DNA of 64,000 bases, taken from NCBI GenBank assembly GCA_964035575.1, contig OZ037850.1:950501-1014500 (forward strand). The letters are read 5' to 3'. The notes beneath the pieces were generated by a model. The model made no database searches. It was not told the DNA's origin and saw only the letters and a program-made list of their open reading frames with translations. Shown here piece after piece: positions 54,124 to 63,276 of the stretch. How positions within the stretch are numbered: position 1 is the stretch's first letter; each line of letters starts with the position of its first letter. The position numbers were made by a program, and so were the translations under genes. Source of the stretch: Rhynchopus sp. YZ270_cl-10. Taxonomy: Eukaryota > Euglenozoa > Diplonemea > Diplonemida > Diplonemidae.

Positions 54124-55137
54124 ATGAAGGGGCTGCTTGTATTGTGTGTACTGTCTGTCGATGCGGTGTGCGCTCGGACGGTCATGGAGTTCCCTGCAGT
54201 AGCATTGGAGTCATACGAAAGATACACCGTCACTGTGTTGCCACCGGGCGACGAACACTACCTCCAGCGGGTCGGCGTCACGAACTATGCGTCCTGGAAT
54301 GCCAAAGGGGTGTGCAAATCCGAGGAGAGGGCGTTGGTCACAGTCGCCAACCTGGAAGACGACAGCACCACCACCAATATTATCCACTACATTGGGTGGA
54401 ATGGAAGCTCCTCTTCAACCGGCTTTGGCAAAGTTTATGAAGAGCTGAACGTCACTTTTATTCCAATGTGTTCGATGAACGCAAGCATCTTCTTAATATG
54501 GTACCGGGCAGCGGGCAGCGACACGGCCTCCACCTCTCTGACACTGTACGATGGCGTCGAGAGCGACCGCAGTGTTGCCATCTCCCCTCTCGCACCTTAC
54601 GTCACGAGCTGGGACATTACAGTTCTTTTTATGGAATGCGAATCGGTTGAGGTGCGGTACGCTATTCATGGCAGATTAGGCTCATATGGAGGGTTTGTGG
54701 ACCTCCAAGAGGGGAACACCGTTAGTATTCCCGTAGAGGAAACGATGTGGCGGTACTTTGAATGGGACACCATGGAACAGTCGGTTTCTCTGTCATACGC
54801 AAATGAAAGCTGCCCAACGGTGTCTCTCGTGTGGTCCTTTAGGTCTCAGTACATTGAGGGTTACACCGCAAGCCCTACCTCCTCACCCACGACACCCTCA
54901 CCACCGTCTCCCCCCACCACCTATGCACCTTACACCCCTTTGTCTGATGATGATGGTATAGCAACCTGGAAGCTCGCTCTTATCATTGTTGGTGGTGTCA
55001 TGTTTTTTGCCTGCCTCTACGGAGGGGTAAAGGCATATTTTGATTCATCTGAGGAGGTTGATGTTGTGGAAACTTACGCAAATTTTGAAGTCAATGAAGA
55101 TGAAGAAGGTCATGACTGCCAAGAGGTCGAAGAGTGA
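54124..55137 (+). CDS. Type I membrane protein of unknown function, related to the next gene
   Basis: The 337-residue protein has a signal peptide (MKGLLVLCVLSVDAVCA), a beta-rich ectodomain with many N-glycosylation sequons, a Pro/Ser/Thr stalk (about 258-272, SPTTPSPPSPPTTY), a membrane helix at about 280-303 and an acidic cytoplasmic tail. The ectodomain seems to have two similar halves. Its first half aligns by eye with that of the 56489 gene (VGVTN, a Cys, LEDD, IGWNG, a second Cys, IWYRAA). I know no family. The short 5' UTR (35 nt) follows an acceptor at 54088. It is probably a cell-surface protein. Confidence 0.85.
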   Translation: MKGLLVLCVLSVDAVCARTVMEFPAVALESYERYTVTVLPPGDEHYLQRVGVTNYASWNAKGVCKSEERALVTVANLEDDSTTTNIIHYIGWNGSSSSTGFGKVYEELNVTFIPMCSMNASIFLIWYRAAGSDTASTSLTLYDGVESDRSVAISPLAPYVTSWDITVLFMECESVEVRYAIHGRLGSYGGFVDLQEGNTVSIPVEETMWRYFEWDTMEQSVSLSYANESCPTVSLVWSFRSQYIEGYTASPTSSPTTPSPPSPPTTYAPYTPLSDDDGIATWKLALIIVGGVMFFACLYGGVKAYFDSSEEVDVVETYANFEVNEDEEGHDCQEVEE

Positions 55138-55640
55138 AGGAGAGAAGCTGCGGGAGAGTTGAGACAAAAAAAATTTTTAAAGAGATTTGGGTTGAGGATA
55201 AACTGCATCTATACCTTTGAAATTCATTAGCCTTCGGGCGACTTTGTGTATACATAACCTGTCCTCGGACAGGGGATTGTCGAAACTACAAAAAAGGGTA
55301 TACGTATTTCAGTTTATTCCGCAAACCCGCAAACCCGATGTGGAGAAAACTTCGGATCTCATTTTATTGATTCGCGACAATTTTAAATCTCTGAACTGAT
55401 TTCTAAATAACTGGATTTGACCTAATCTTTCCAACGCCAAAAAAAGTCTTACACTTTGGTGCCTTTGCGTGAAATGTCGATTTCGCCTAAAGCATTGTGA
55501 GGGATTTTTCTCTGTTTATTTTTCTCAGGTCATCTCAGATTATCATTTTTTTTTTCCCCACTGTGTTTGGCGAGGCGTTTTCGACTTCTCTTCTTTTGCG
55601 GTTCAGTTTCAGCTTGAAGATCAATTACTTATCTGGTGCT

Positions 55641-55703
55641 TTCGGAAATCGGTCAACGACCTGTCAGCGACCTGTCAATATCGACCCCTCCCGGAGTACC
55701 ATT
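55641..55703 (+). repeat. 63-bp duplicated sequence, copy 2
   Basis: Matches 26246-26308 with one C/T difference, although the two sites are 29 kb apart and flanks differ. Confidence 0.9.
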
Positions 55704-56085
55704 TTCGGGACATTTTTTCCCCCCTCTTCTTCCTTTCTCCCATTAGACGGGCTCTCTAAACAGGGAGGCCTTCGAAGCTCCCTGAGAGGATGTGTTCTCC
55801 TGTCTGGTTACCATCATATTTAGTGTCCGCGTCTTCAAAGGTATCCGAGGCGTTTTGGCACTTCCCCCCCTTTAACTCTTTATTTCATTAGATAGTTGGG
55901 TCTCTTTTAGTCTACATGGACAAAGGTTGACCCAACTTTTGTTGTTTATCATCGATGTTTTGCTTCACTCTTTCAAGGTTTTGTGGATGTGTTTCCTTCG
56001 GGGAACTTTTTGCCACTTCCATTCGTTTGATTCTATCTATTCTGAAAGGTATTGCAAGAAGAAGGATCAGTTGCTTCTCTGGTTT

Positions 56086-56136
56086 AGGTGACGAAAGCAG
56101 GTTGCGGATGCTCATGGGGCTCATTTTACCAACTTT
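56086..56136 (+). repeat. Motif A copy, diverged
   Basis: AGGTGACGAAAGCAGGTTGC ... GGCTCATTTTACCAAC. Confidence 0.55.
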
Positions 56137-56488
56137 TAATTTGGTTGATTTTTTGTGTTCACCTTCTGCAGTTGTATGATAGGGTCTCATAGGTAGTAGA
56201 CCAATGCGTGCCTGTCCCCAGGAGAGTTGTGCCCTTTTCTTGTATGCCGTTGTTTGTGTATCGGTGTTTTTGCGTTGTCTTTTTTTGCCAATTTGTTGTT
56301 TGTTGTTTGTTGGCTGTCGTCCCAAGAAGTAATTCGCGTTGGAGCTGTCGTGAGTTTTTTCACAGCTAAAAAAATTCACCTCATACAGACGTACCTACAA
56401 AACGAAAGCCGCCCACTTCTTTAACCCATTCTCCTCCTCCTCCCTCCCTCCCCCCCAGCTCTCCTATCTCCCCTCAGGAAAAGTGTTA

Positions 56489-57430
56489 ATGTGTTCTCCA
56501 AGCTTGTTCCTTTTTGTGTTATTTCTTGGGGTATGCTCTAGCACGGAGGTGCAGATCGAGGTGGGGGGGGATCACTTGTGGACGGTCGGTGCTGATGAAG
56601 GGGCTACGCTTTTGCATTCTGTGGCAGTGACGAACAATGGGGATCCTTGCGGCGACACGGACGAGGTGAGCATGACACTCTTGGTCATGGGCATGGTGGA
56701 AGACCCTTACGTGGAGACACGCCAGATCGGCACGAACGGCGCGACCTCCGTCTTCCCCCTCCTGCAGAACACCACTGCCGCTACCGCCACGATGCGTATC
56801 TACGCCACCAGCTGTGCCGTCTCGGTCACCCTGAACACAACGTGGTACACCATTGCCAACGAAAGCACCCCCATCCCCACCGAACAGTTCAACGAGAACC
56901 AAACCAGCCTCAACACCTCTCTCCCAGACCCCTCCTACGTGCTCTCTGCGGCGCTGCTTTTGGTGTCGAAAGGGGAGGAGTGCAGTGGGAATGAAGAGCT
57001 TACCTTTGAAACAACGAACCCTGCGGTGAGTCCGTTTGTCGTGCTGTTGTCTGATTTGGAGACGGAGCAGAGCGCAGTGGTGAATAGAGTCTTTGATACA
57101 GAGGTGATGAGTACGTTGACCCCGAGCGCCACGGATTGTGAATACGTTGTGGCGGTGTCGTTCCTGGCGTACGGGGTGGAGGAGTCGAAGGAGGAAGAGG
57201 TGCGAACCTCGAGGACAATAACAGCGACAACGACAAACGTGATTGAGGTAGTCCAGACAGACAGCGACGACGACAGCGCGGAAAAGGCGCGCATGATCAT
57301 TGCCCTGGCTGCGGCAGGCGGGTCCATAGCGGTCTTCGCTGTACTGCTCATCTGCTCCCGTTGTAATCGCCGCCGCCTTGCTGCCCAGCTCCGCGCAGAA
57401 CGTTCTGGAAAAGAAATGACAACGTTCTAA
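56489..57430 (+). CDS. Type I membrane protein of unknown function, paralogue of the 54.1-kb gene
   Basis: I start at the ATG at 56489, 11 nt after the acceptor AG at 56477; the in-frame GTG at 56483 is not needed. The 313-residue protein has a signal peptide (MCSPSLFLFVLFLGVCSS), a beta-rich ectodomain with several NxT/S sequons, a membrane helix at about 269-290 and a basic tail (RCNRRRLAAQLR). The segment SVAVTNNGDPC, with VEDP, IGTNG and a later Cys followed by TTWYTIA, mirrors the upstream gene. A second repeat ending DCEYVVAVSFLAYG resembles that gene's ECESVEVRYAIHG. This suggests tandem duplication and strong divergence. Confidence 0.85.
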   Translation: MCSPSLFLFVLFLGVCSSTEVQIEVGGDHLWTVGADEGATLLHSVAVTNNGDPCGDTDEVSMTLLVMGMVEDPYVETRQIGTNGATSVFPLLQNTTAATATMRIYATSCAVSVTLNTTWYTIANESTPIPTEQFNENQTSLNTSLPDPSYVLSAALLLVSKGEECSGNEELTFETTNPAVSPFVVLLSDLETEQSAVVNRVFDTEVMSTLTPSATDCEYVVAVSFLAYGVEESKEEEVRTSRTITATTTNVIEVVQTDSDDDSAEKARMIIALAAAGGSIAVFAVLLICSRCNRRRLAAQLRAERSGKEMTTF

Positions 57431-57592
57431 ACATAGAAAAAGGGAGGGTTTGGGGATGTAAAAAGTTGAACGAAAAAACAGTAAAAAATAATACAAACGC
57501 GATAGAGTAAATAACAGCTTTTTTTGCAATGCATGTGGTTCCCTCTATTCCCCCCTACCACCCCATCCTGCCAGGTAACATACAAAGGCAAC

Positions 57593-58478
57593 ATGAAGTT
57601 GTTATCGGTGTTCCTGATCCTTGCAGCTCTGCACACATTGGATGGAAAGGTGACACCGAAGGTGAAAAAGGATAAGGCAGTCAACCTGGATGATGGGGCT
57701 ACGGGACGGTACTGTGGATCCGTCTCACTCTTGCTTGCGTCTGAGTACGTTGAACTCTGGGTACATGCACACTCAAAGACATTTGACTTCCGTGCACGTG
57801 GTATTGCCACAGTACCATGGTGTCCTGGCAACAAATTCAGTGAAGAAATAAAGGACAATGGTGACAGAGTTGGCGTTCCAATTATGACGTATGTCTTTCC
57901 CCCCTCATGCTCCTCAATTTTTTTAATGAAACCGCACCAACAAAACATCCTGGGGTACTGTCTTCGCGGTGTGTAAGGAAGAATTGCTTCGTACCTCGAT
58001 TTTTTGCTGATTCGCATTTCACGTACCACTCAATAACCCCTCCGCACCTCCGCAGGCAAGCAAAGAAGTGCCTCAAACACGAACTGCGCCACCTTGGCAA
58101 GAAGGCGCAGACCGAACCACCGCTTGAGGTATGCACCACCACCACCCCCTTTGTAGCATTTATCTAGGCATTTCTGAGGTGACTCAGCACACCTTACAAA
58201 CCGTTTCTTCTTATTTTTTTACGCATCCCCACTTCTGAGTTTCTACTTTTCGAGGTGACTCACTGCGAGAGGCTGATGTTCATCTTGCAGTACAATTTTT
58301 ACAATTTTTCTCTTTGCTCTCTACTACCAAACCTCTACAGGTGAGGTGGTCCAAAAGCACGGACAGCATTGAGGTGCTTGTCAAGAACGTTCCTCTTGTC
58401 AAGACTATAACCCTGAAGCTTACCCGTGACGCGTGTGATGAGCTTGTCAAGAATGTTGCACACGAGGACGAACTGTGA
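57593..58478 (+). CDS. Small ER-resident protein with C-terminal HEDEL, three exons
   Basis: Exons 57593-57888, 58056-58128 and 58341-58478 join in phases 2 and 0 to give 168 residues. Donors are GTATGT and GTATGC; acceptors are TCCGCAG and CTCTACAG. A signal peptide (MKLLSVFLILAALHTLDG) and the terminal HEDEL, a KDEL-type retrieval signal, place it in the ER lumen. The body is Lys-rich with four Cys, and I recognise no family. Its third exon (VRWSKSTDSIEVLVKNVPL) is clearly coding. The second intron carries two motif A copies. The acceptor CCTGCCAG at 57574 lies 18 nt before the ATG. It could be a chaperone cofactor, but that is speculation. Confidence 0.85.
57889..58055 (+). other. Intron 1 of the HEDEL gene (167 bp)
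   Basis: AC|GTATGT ... CTCCGCAG|G; splicing gives T-Q-A-K-K-C. Confidence 0.85.
58177..58200 (+). repeat. Motif A copy in intron, shortened
   Basis: AGGTGACTCAGCACACCTTA then CAAA; the hairpin 3' arm and TTCAT are deleted. Confidence 0.75.
58253..58290 (+). repeat. Motif A copy in intron
   Basis: AGGTGACTCACTGCGAGAGG then CTGATGTTCATCTTGC. Confidence 0.8.
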
Positions 58479-59314
58479 TAAAATAAAACGATTTCTAGCA
58501 TTCCGGGAGCGGGTTGCCAACTGGGAGAGTGAGGGGGGGGAGCGGATCCATACCCAAGGACTAAGTACTGTGTATGATGGGGGGGCTTTTATTCATAGAA
58601 CCCATGGCATAGAAAATAAAAAACAAAACACCTAACCCCCGCCCCTACGTACACAAACGCCTGACAGGCTTTTTAACCGCAAAAAAAAAGTTACCTCGTG
58701 TCTATCTCCCTCCCTCAGCTTCTGTGGTGTCGGTGTCGCTTGCGTTAACTCTCATTGGCGTCGCTGTCTTCATTTCCTTCAGTTTTTTTCAATTTTTTGA
58801 TCCATACTCCACGAGTACCGCTTTTTTCCCATAGGTTTTCAGCCCTCTCGACCTGGACTCCTCAAATCAGATCCGCTCTGGATTTCTGCGACATCTCGTC
58901 CGTGAGTTGGGAGAGAGGTGGGAGTAGCAAACCTTTGGGTTTGTGGGAGAGTCATCGACGTCGATGTACAGCAAGAAGTACGCAGTCTTGCACCCACAGT
59001 AACTGGGGCCTGCAGAGGGGACCACCCTATCGTCGTTCGCGCACATCCATGATCCCTCATGCAGGATCGCTCAGAATGCATCAACAGACTGAAAACCGAC
59101 TTCTTTTTTTTTTCACGAATTCCCTATGTTTGCATCTCCTCGCCCACCCATCCTGCCTTTTCTCGGAGTGACGCTACTTGCGTCGCTCTCATCTGAGTCC
59201 TGAGATACCTTGGATGTCTTCGATGTCTTCTTTGTCTCCCTCTCAGATTATTATCAAAATACACCATTTACCCCCTATAACGTTCATACAGAGGGGGGAG
59301 GGGAATTTTTTGTT
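58479..59314. other. Intergenic with acceptor at 59245-59246
   Basis: The GC-richer block 58831-59095 is bounded by GGTTTTCAG and CTGAAAACC in inverted order and may be a small element, but no target duplication is seen. TTTGTCTCCCTCTCAG at 59246 is the likely acceptor, 68 nt before the ATG. Confidence 0.45.
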
Positions 59315-61237
59315 ATGTCGGTCCCAGCGCCGTTTGTGAAAAAGGGGATTGAGGGATTGGTTGGACGGGGGCGTGCCTTAGCACAGCCTCATGCGGTGGT
59401 GCATGGAAAGCTCTCTGACCCTTGGTTTGTTGTGTACAAACCGCCGTCGCTGCGGATTGAGGGGGGTATGGGTGGCGACTCTCTAGCGTCGCGCATATCA
59501 GCAAAGACGTCGTTGTATTTCCCACTGCCGTTGGCCGCAGAAGAGGAGGGTCTCCAGGTCGTGACCCGGCACCACAGCATCAACAAGATGCTTACCCTAG
59601 GTCACTCCCTGGGGGTAGTAAAGTTTGGTTACTCCGCGCTTCTGAACACACCACACTGCTTTCCAACGAGCTGTGAACGAGAGGGTACCCTTCAAACACA
59701 GTTCGCGAATCTGCAAAAAACACGTGAAATGACGCTGAACGCACAGGATTTCTACCACACAGCCAGCACCACCCCGAAGGCAAACAAAAAAATAGATGCC
59801 CTCTTCGACAGCCCCGCCCTCGCATTAGCCCCACAACAACACTGTGTCGGCTGTTCCTGCAAAAAGGAGCTCCCCGACGTTCGAACAACCAAACCATTTT
59901 CCTCCCACAACGTTTCCTTGAAGTGCAGTGTATGGGATTTATTTGAGGTCGACGTCTCGCAGAAGGTACAAGGTTTTTGCGGGGAGACGGTACAGAACAT
60001 TATGGCAATGAACATCAACACCAGAGGGAGTACGGAGGATGTACGCAAGATGCTTGCGTATGGAGCGTTCCCTATCTTCCGTGATGTCGAACACAATGAG
60101 AAGTACAGAGAAGAGCGCCGCCACCTTGCTGTCGCCCATCCGGATAAGCTTCTCAGCGAAAACTCCCTTCTCCATGAACACCACGCAAATGAGTCTATCG
60201 TGGAACCCTTCCAGATAGGCATGGGTCTAGCCCGAAGCGCAATATCATTTCCTGAGCCTACTAAGGAATCATCCGCATATCTTCACAAACACTACAGTGC
60301 ACTCCGCGATGTGACCAACCCACATCACTCCATCGCAAACACTAATAACGATGTTCTTGCTGCCGCGAACACCGCACTGTCTCACGTTGCTATTTCAGTC
60401 CCTCGCCCACCTGCGTGGGAGAATTATAAAAGCGGTGACATCATAAAGAAATCTGCAGCCTTTGCAGTGGAAGGGGTCTTAGTGCATACTACAGTGGGAA
60501 CTGGAGTGGTAGGTTCGGATGAGGCAGAGGTGACGGTGGTTGCGCAGAAACGGAAGGTGAAAGGGGGAGAGAAACGCAGTGAAAATGTGTGTCTGCGGTG
60601 TTATAGCAAAACGCATACTGTGGAGCACTGCCCGGAGCTGAATGGGGTCTCGCAGAAGCAGAGTTTACGAGCCTCTGTCGCAAAGATTGCAAGCCTTCCG
60701 GGTACAGGGGTGTACTGTGAGGTGTGTGCGTCGACAGAGCATGAGGCGTTGTCGTGTTCTCGGCGTAAACGTGGTGTCGATCCTGCAACGCATTGTGCAG
60801 TGTGTGGATCATTCTATCATAAGGTGCTGGAGTGTCCTGAAGCAGAGGCAGCAGGGTTGGGATCGTTGGATAAAGCAAATGAGTATGCAGCTTCAATAGG
60901 GTTTCCGGATTATGGTGCATACAAAAAGTATATGCTAGCGATGCAGCGGACAACGTCGGTGGGGCTCCGTCCTTCTTACTATTGCGAAAATGTGGATGGT
61001 GGGCGTGTGTCGACAGATGAGCTCTCCTCAACCGACCCGTCGGAGCTGCTCTACCGCTCAACAGATGGCCACCAAAGCTTGCGTGTGCTCGCAAAGCAAA
61101 GAAAGCAAAGAGGAAGAAACCTCGGAACCCAACGCTTCCAACAGAAGTACGCAGAAAAGGAAGCAGCCACACTCTTAAGGAACGAAGAGGCCGACAAGAC
61201 AGGTGGGGTCAACTGGGGGGACTACGAGCGGGTCTAG
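59315..61237 (+). CDS. Degenerate pseudouridine-synthase-like protein with three CCHC zinc knuckles
   Basis: I start at the first in-frame ATG (59315); the frame extends upstream to a TTG only across the acceptor. The 640-residue protein has at about 36-110 a stretch like the start of an RluA/RsuA-type pseudouridine synthase (WFVVYKPPSLRIEGG, a later GLQVVTRH, VVKFGYSALL). Where the family has RLD with the catalytic Asp, it reads LAAEEEGL, so activity is unlikely. Three knuckles of form CX2CX4HX4C follow: C426/C429/H434/C439, C468/C471/H476/C481 and C494/C497/H502/C507. The C-terminus is basic and Gln-rich. RNA binding is likely, for example as a ribosome-assembly factor (inference). The pseudouridine-synthase relationship is by eye. 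Confidence 0.8.
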   Translation: MSVPAPFVKKGIEGLVGRGRALAQPHAVVHGKLSDPWFVVYKPPSLRIEGGMGGDSLASRISAKTSLYFPLPLAAEEEGLQVVTRHHSINKMLTLGHSLGVVKFGYSALLNTPHCFPTSCEREGTLQTQFANLQKTREMTLNAQDFYHTASTTPKANKKIDALFDSPALALAPQQHCVGCSCKKELPDVRTTKPFSSHNVSLKCSVWDLFEVDVSQKVQGFCGETVQNIMAMNINTRGSTEDVRKMLAYGAFPIFRDVEHNEKYREERRHLAVAHPDKLLSENSLLHEHHANESIVEPFQIGMGLARSAISFPEPTKESSAYLHKHYSALRDVTNPHHSIANTNNDVLAAANTALSHVAISVPRPPAWENYKSGDIIKKSAAFAVEGVLVHTTVGTGVVGSDEAEVTVVAQKRKVKGGEKRSENVCLRCYSKTHTVEHCPELNGVSQKQSLRASVAKIASLPGTGVYCEVCASTEHEALSCSRRKRGVDPATHCAVCGSFYHKVLECPEAEAAGLGSLDKANEYAASIGFPDYGAYKKYMLAMQRTTSVGLRPSYYCENVDGGRVSTDELSSTDPSELLYRSTDGHQSLRVLAKQRKQRGRNLGTQRFQQKYAEKEAATLLRNEEADKTGGVNWGDYERV

Positions 61238-61612
61238 CTTTCCCCTTTGCTTTGTATGATTCCGCAGAAGTTTGTGAGGTATACAAACTGAAGTACTTCC
61301 TGTGGTCACAGCAGTGTAGGTTCCGTAACCCCTGGAGATCGGTGGTGCCTTCGTCCACTGAGATGTTTGTACGTCAACTACCTTATTTTTTAGACCAAAC
61401 GAAAAATAACTCCCCAATTGGGGTTGGTCATCAAATCTATCCTCAAAAACAAAAAAAATTCAATTTCTGGTCCTGACGGGCCTCGTCGGAAAGAAAGAAA
61501 AAAATTAGCGAACCTCCTCCTCGGTGTCCTAATTCCATTTTCTCCACCCCTCCCTCCTCTCCCTCCTTCCCCTTCTTATTTCACACATTCAGGGGGGGAT
61601 TTTTTTTTTACG
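61238..61612 (+). other. Intergenic with acceptor at 61591-61592
   Basis: A pyrimidine-rich run (CTCCACCCCTCCCTCCTCTC and on) precedes CACACATTCAG at 61592, 20 nt before the next ATG. Confidence 0.55.
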
Positions 61613-62521
61613 ATGTCAAGCACTGCATCGTTATCCCCAAAGACTTCCTCTTCTCATGGCTCACCCAAGACACGCGCACGCGGTGGCTCCATCTCTGACG
61701 CCTTCCGCTCTTTAACAATGCTCGAGAAGCATGGCCGCGTCCCTAAGGGGATGACCTGCCGCGGGAGACAATGCGAGGCACACCAATCCGGGGCCATGTG
61801 GAGCCTCGAGGGCGCGCCTCTCAGCGAACCCACCGTGCAGGCACCTGCTACTCCTACCAGCCCGACGTCCCCTCTGACGTGGCCCGTTACGAACAATGCA
61901 TTAGGCCGACGGGAGCGGATCAACGCAGGCGGCTCCTTCGATGAAATCCTCGACAAAGACAAATCATTTGCCGCAATGTACGAAGCATTAGGCTTTGCCG
62001 AAAGAGAAAGGGTGGCAGCAATGTGGGAATCCGGCGACATGGAGGTGTTAAGAGAGTTGATAGCACCCCCTGGGGTTTTGAAACGGAGGTCGCCGAAGGC
62101 TTCGGTGACGGTGAATTTAGATAGCAGTACAGATTCGATTAGCACAACATCGAGTACACCAGAAGGGAAAGGGGATGGCGCAAAACAAAGAATTAGCTTC
62201 GCCGACCCTCCAGTAGTCTCCACTCAACTGCTTTCTCCGGTAAAGAGGCGGCGTTATTCTGCACACAGACAATACACCGCGCATGGGAGAAATCCGCAGT
62301 TAAAACAGCATGTGGCAGCAGCAGCGGCAGGATCGCCTCCTCGTATGGTGCATATACCAAATGCATTTGTTGCAGTTGCACACCACAAACGCACGCAAGC
62401 CCAGCAGAGCAGAGAGCAAACCGAGCAGCTCCATATCCGCAGAGACGCAAGGAGAGAACAGCGAAAGCGTGCGCAAACTGCCAACGCAGAACAGCTTGCT
62501 AAGGTTGTGCTTGATTTGTAG
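61613..62521 (+). CDS. Ser-rich protein with RVxF-type motif
   Basis: The 302-residue protein starts at the first ATG after the acceptor at 61592; the frame is open upstream but only from a TTG. Residues 1-100 are Ser/Pro/Thr-rich. The middle part (about 100-150) contains GRRERINAGGSFDEILDKDK and AAMYEALGFAERERVAAMW, likely helical. RISF at 193-196 fits a PP1-docking motif. A run of Ala and a basic Gln-rich helix (QQSREQTEQLHIRRDARREQ) close the protein. No family is recognised. Its composition resembles the 7344 protein, also Ser-rich with an RVxF motif. Confidence 0.85.
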   Translation: MSSTASLSPKTSSSHGSPKTRARGGSISDAFRSLTMLEKHGRVPKGMTCRGRQCEAHQSGAMWSLEGAPLSEPTVQAPATPTSPTSPLTWPVTNNALGRRERINAGGSFDEILDKDKSFAAMYEALGFAERERVAAMWESGDMEVLRELIAPPGVLKRRSPKASVTVNLDSSTDSISTTSSTPEGKGDGAKQRISFADPPVVSTQLLSPVKRRRYSAHRQYTAHGRNPQLKQHVAAAAAGSPPRMVHIPNAFVAVAHHKRTQAQQSREQTEQLHIRRDARREQRKRAQTANAEQLAKVVLDL

Positions 62522-62757
62522 GCTTTTAATTGGAAGGGTCGAAAAAAAAATTCGAGGGTTTTGGTGTGGGTGTCAGAGAGTGGTAGTTAGAGATCGCCAG
62601 GGTGGCATCGTTTTTGTTTGTTTAGTTAGGTGGATGCGTGCCTTTGATTTGGGGGTGCGTTTTCATCTGTCCAAGTTATATGTATTTAACAAACCACTTT
62701 ATTCCATCCCAATGCTGTGCACCCGTCAGAGTATCGGTTATTTGTTTGTTTTTTTAA

Positions 62758-62800
62758 AGGTGAGATGTGTGCGAGACATATTCGTCTTTTTCAAGCTTTC
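62758..62800 (+). repeat. Motif A' copy
   Basis: AGGTGAGATGTGTGCGAGAC then ATATTCGTCTTTTTCAAGC. Its start AGGTGA links A' to A. Confidence 0.75.
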
Positions 62801-63276
62801 TTTTGATAGACCAACAAAAACAAAATGTCGATAATGCGCGAACAAAAAAGCGAGGTGTGCGCGTTTATCAACTTTTCAAAAAAAAAAATATGAAATCTCG
62901 ACTGGTAGTGGGTACACCAAACTAATCACTGACCTAGTCAAACAAAAATTTTTGATAGACCCCTTGTAGTAATCGAGGTGAAAACCCCCGTCATTTTTGC
63001 AAAGGGTGTTTTATTAACCGTTAAAATGGATGATATTGCTCTTCTTTAAGAGGCTAGGTTTTTTGGGCATTATTTTTTACTTTTTTATGTTTATTTTTGT
63101 GCGTATTTTGTGCTGGGGAAGTTTGCACCGAAAAGGTGTGAATCTAATTTGTGACACAGGGTGTTGGTGGGGGTCTGTCCCCACCTCACCCCTCTCTTAA
63201 AATAACATAGTATCCTTTCAGATGAAAGCTCTGGTGAGCTTTTGCCTGGGTTTCTGCATTTTGAGGCGCCTTTATT

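Larger units (their letters stand above)
55138..56488. other. Intergenic with 63-bp duplicate and motif A/B copies
   Basis: No supported gene. Motif B is at 55822-55868 and a diverged motif A at 56086-56136. CTATCTCCCCTCAG ends at 56477, 11 nt before the next ATG. Confidence 0.5.
58129..58340 (+). other. Intron 2 of the HEDEL gene (212 bp), with two motif A copies
   Basis: GAG|GTATGC ... CCTCTACAG. Contains a shortened motif A (58177-58200) and a fuller one (58253-58290) in tandem. Confidence 0.85.

Noticed and set aside
55912-56379. 155-codon - strand ORF
   Set aside because: No recognisable domain, AT-rich codons, and opposite to the uniform gene direction; it also spans a motif A copy.
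56483-56488. GTG start for the 56.5-kb gene
   Set aside because: An ATG two codons later gives a full signal peptide and fits the acceptor; non-ATG starts are not needed for any gene here.
56519-57529. 336-codon - strand ORF
   Set aside because: It lies opposite a well-supported + strand gene with signal peptide and membrane helix; its protein is Arg/His-rich shadow sequence.
58831-59098. Transposon bounded by GGTTTTCAG/CTGAAAACC
   Set aside because: Only 9 bp of inverted end and no target duplication; left as unassigned.
58755-59171. 138-codon + ORF before the zinc-knuckle gene
   Set aside because: No signal, domain or credible start; overlaps T tracts and the possible small element.
59210-59314. 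N-terminal extension of the zinc-knuckle gene
   Set aside because: It has no ATG and contains the probable splice acceptor CTCTCAG.
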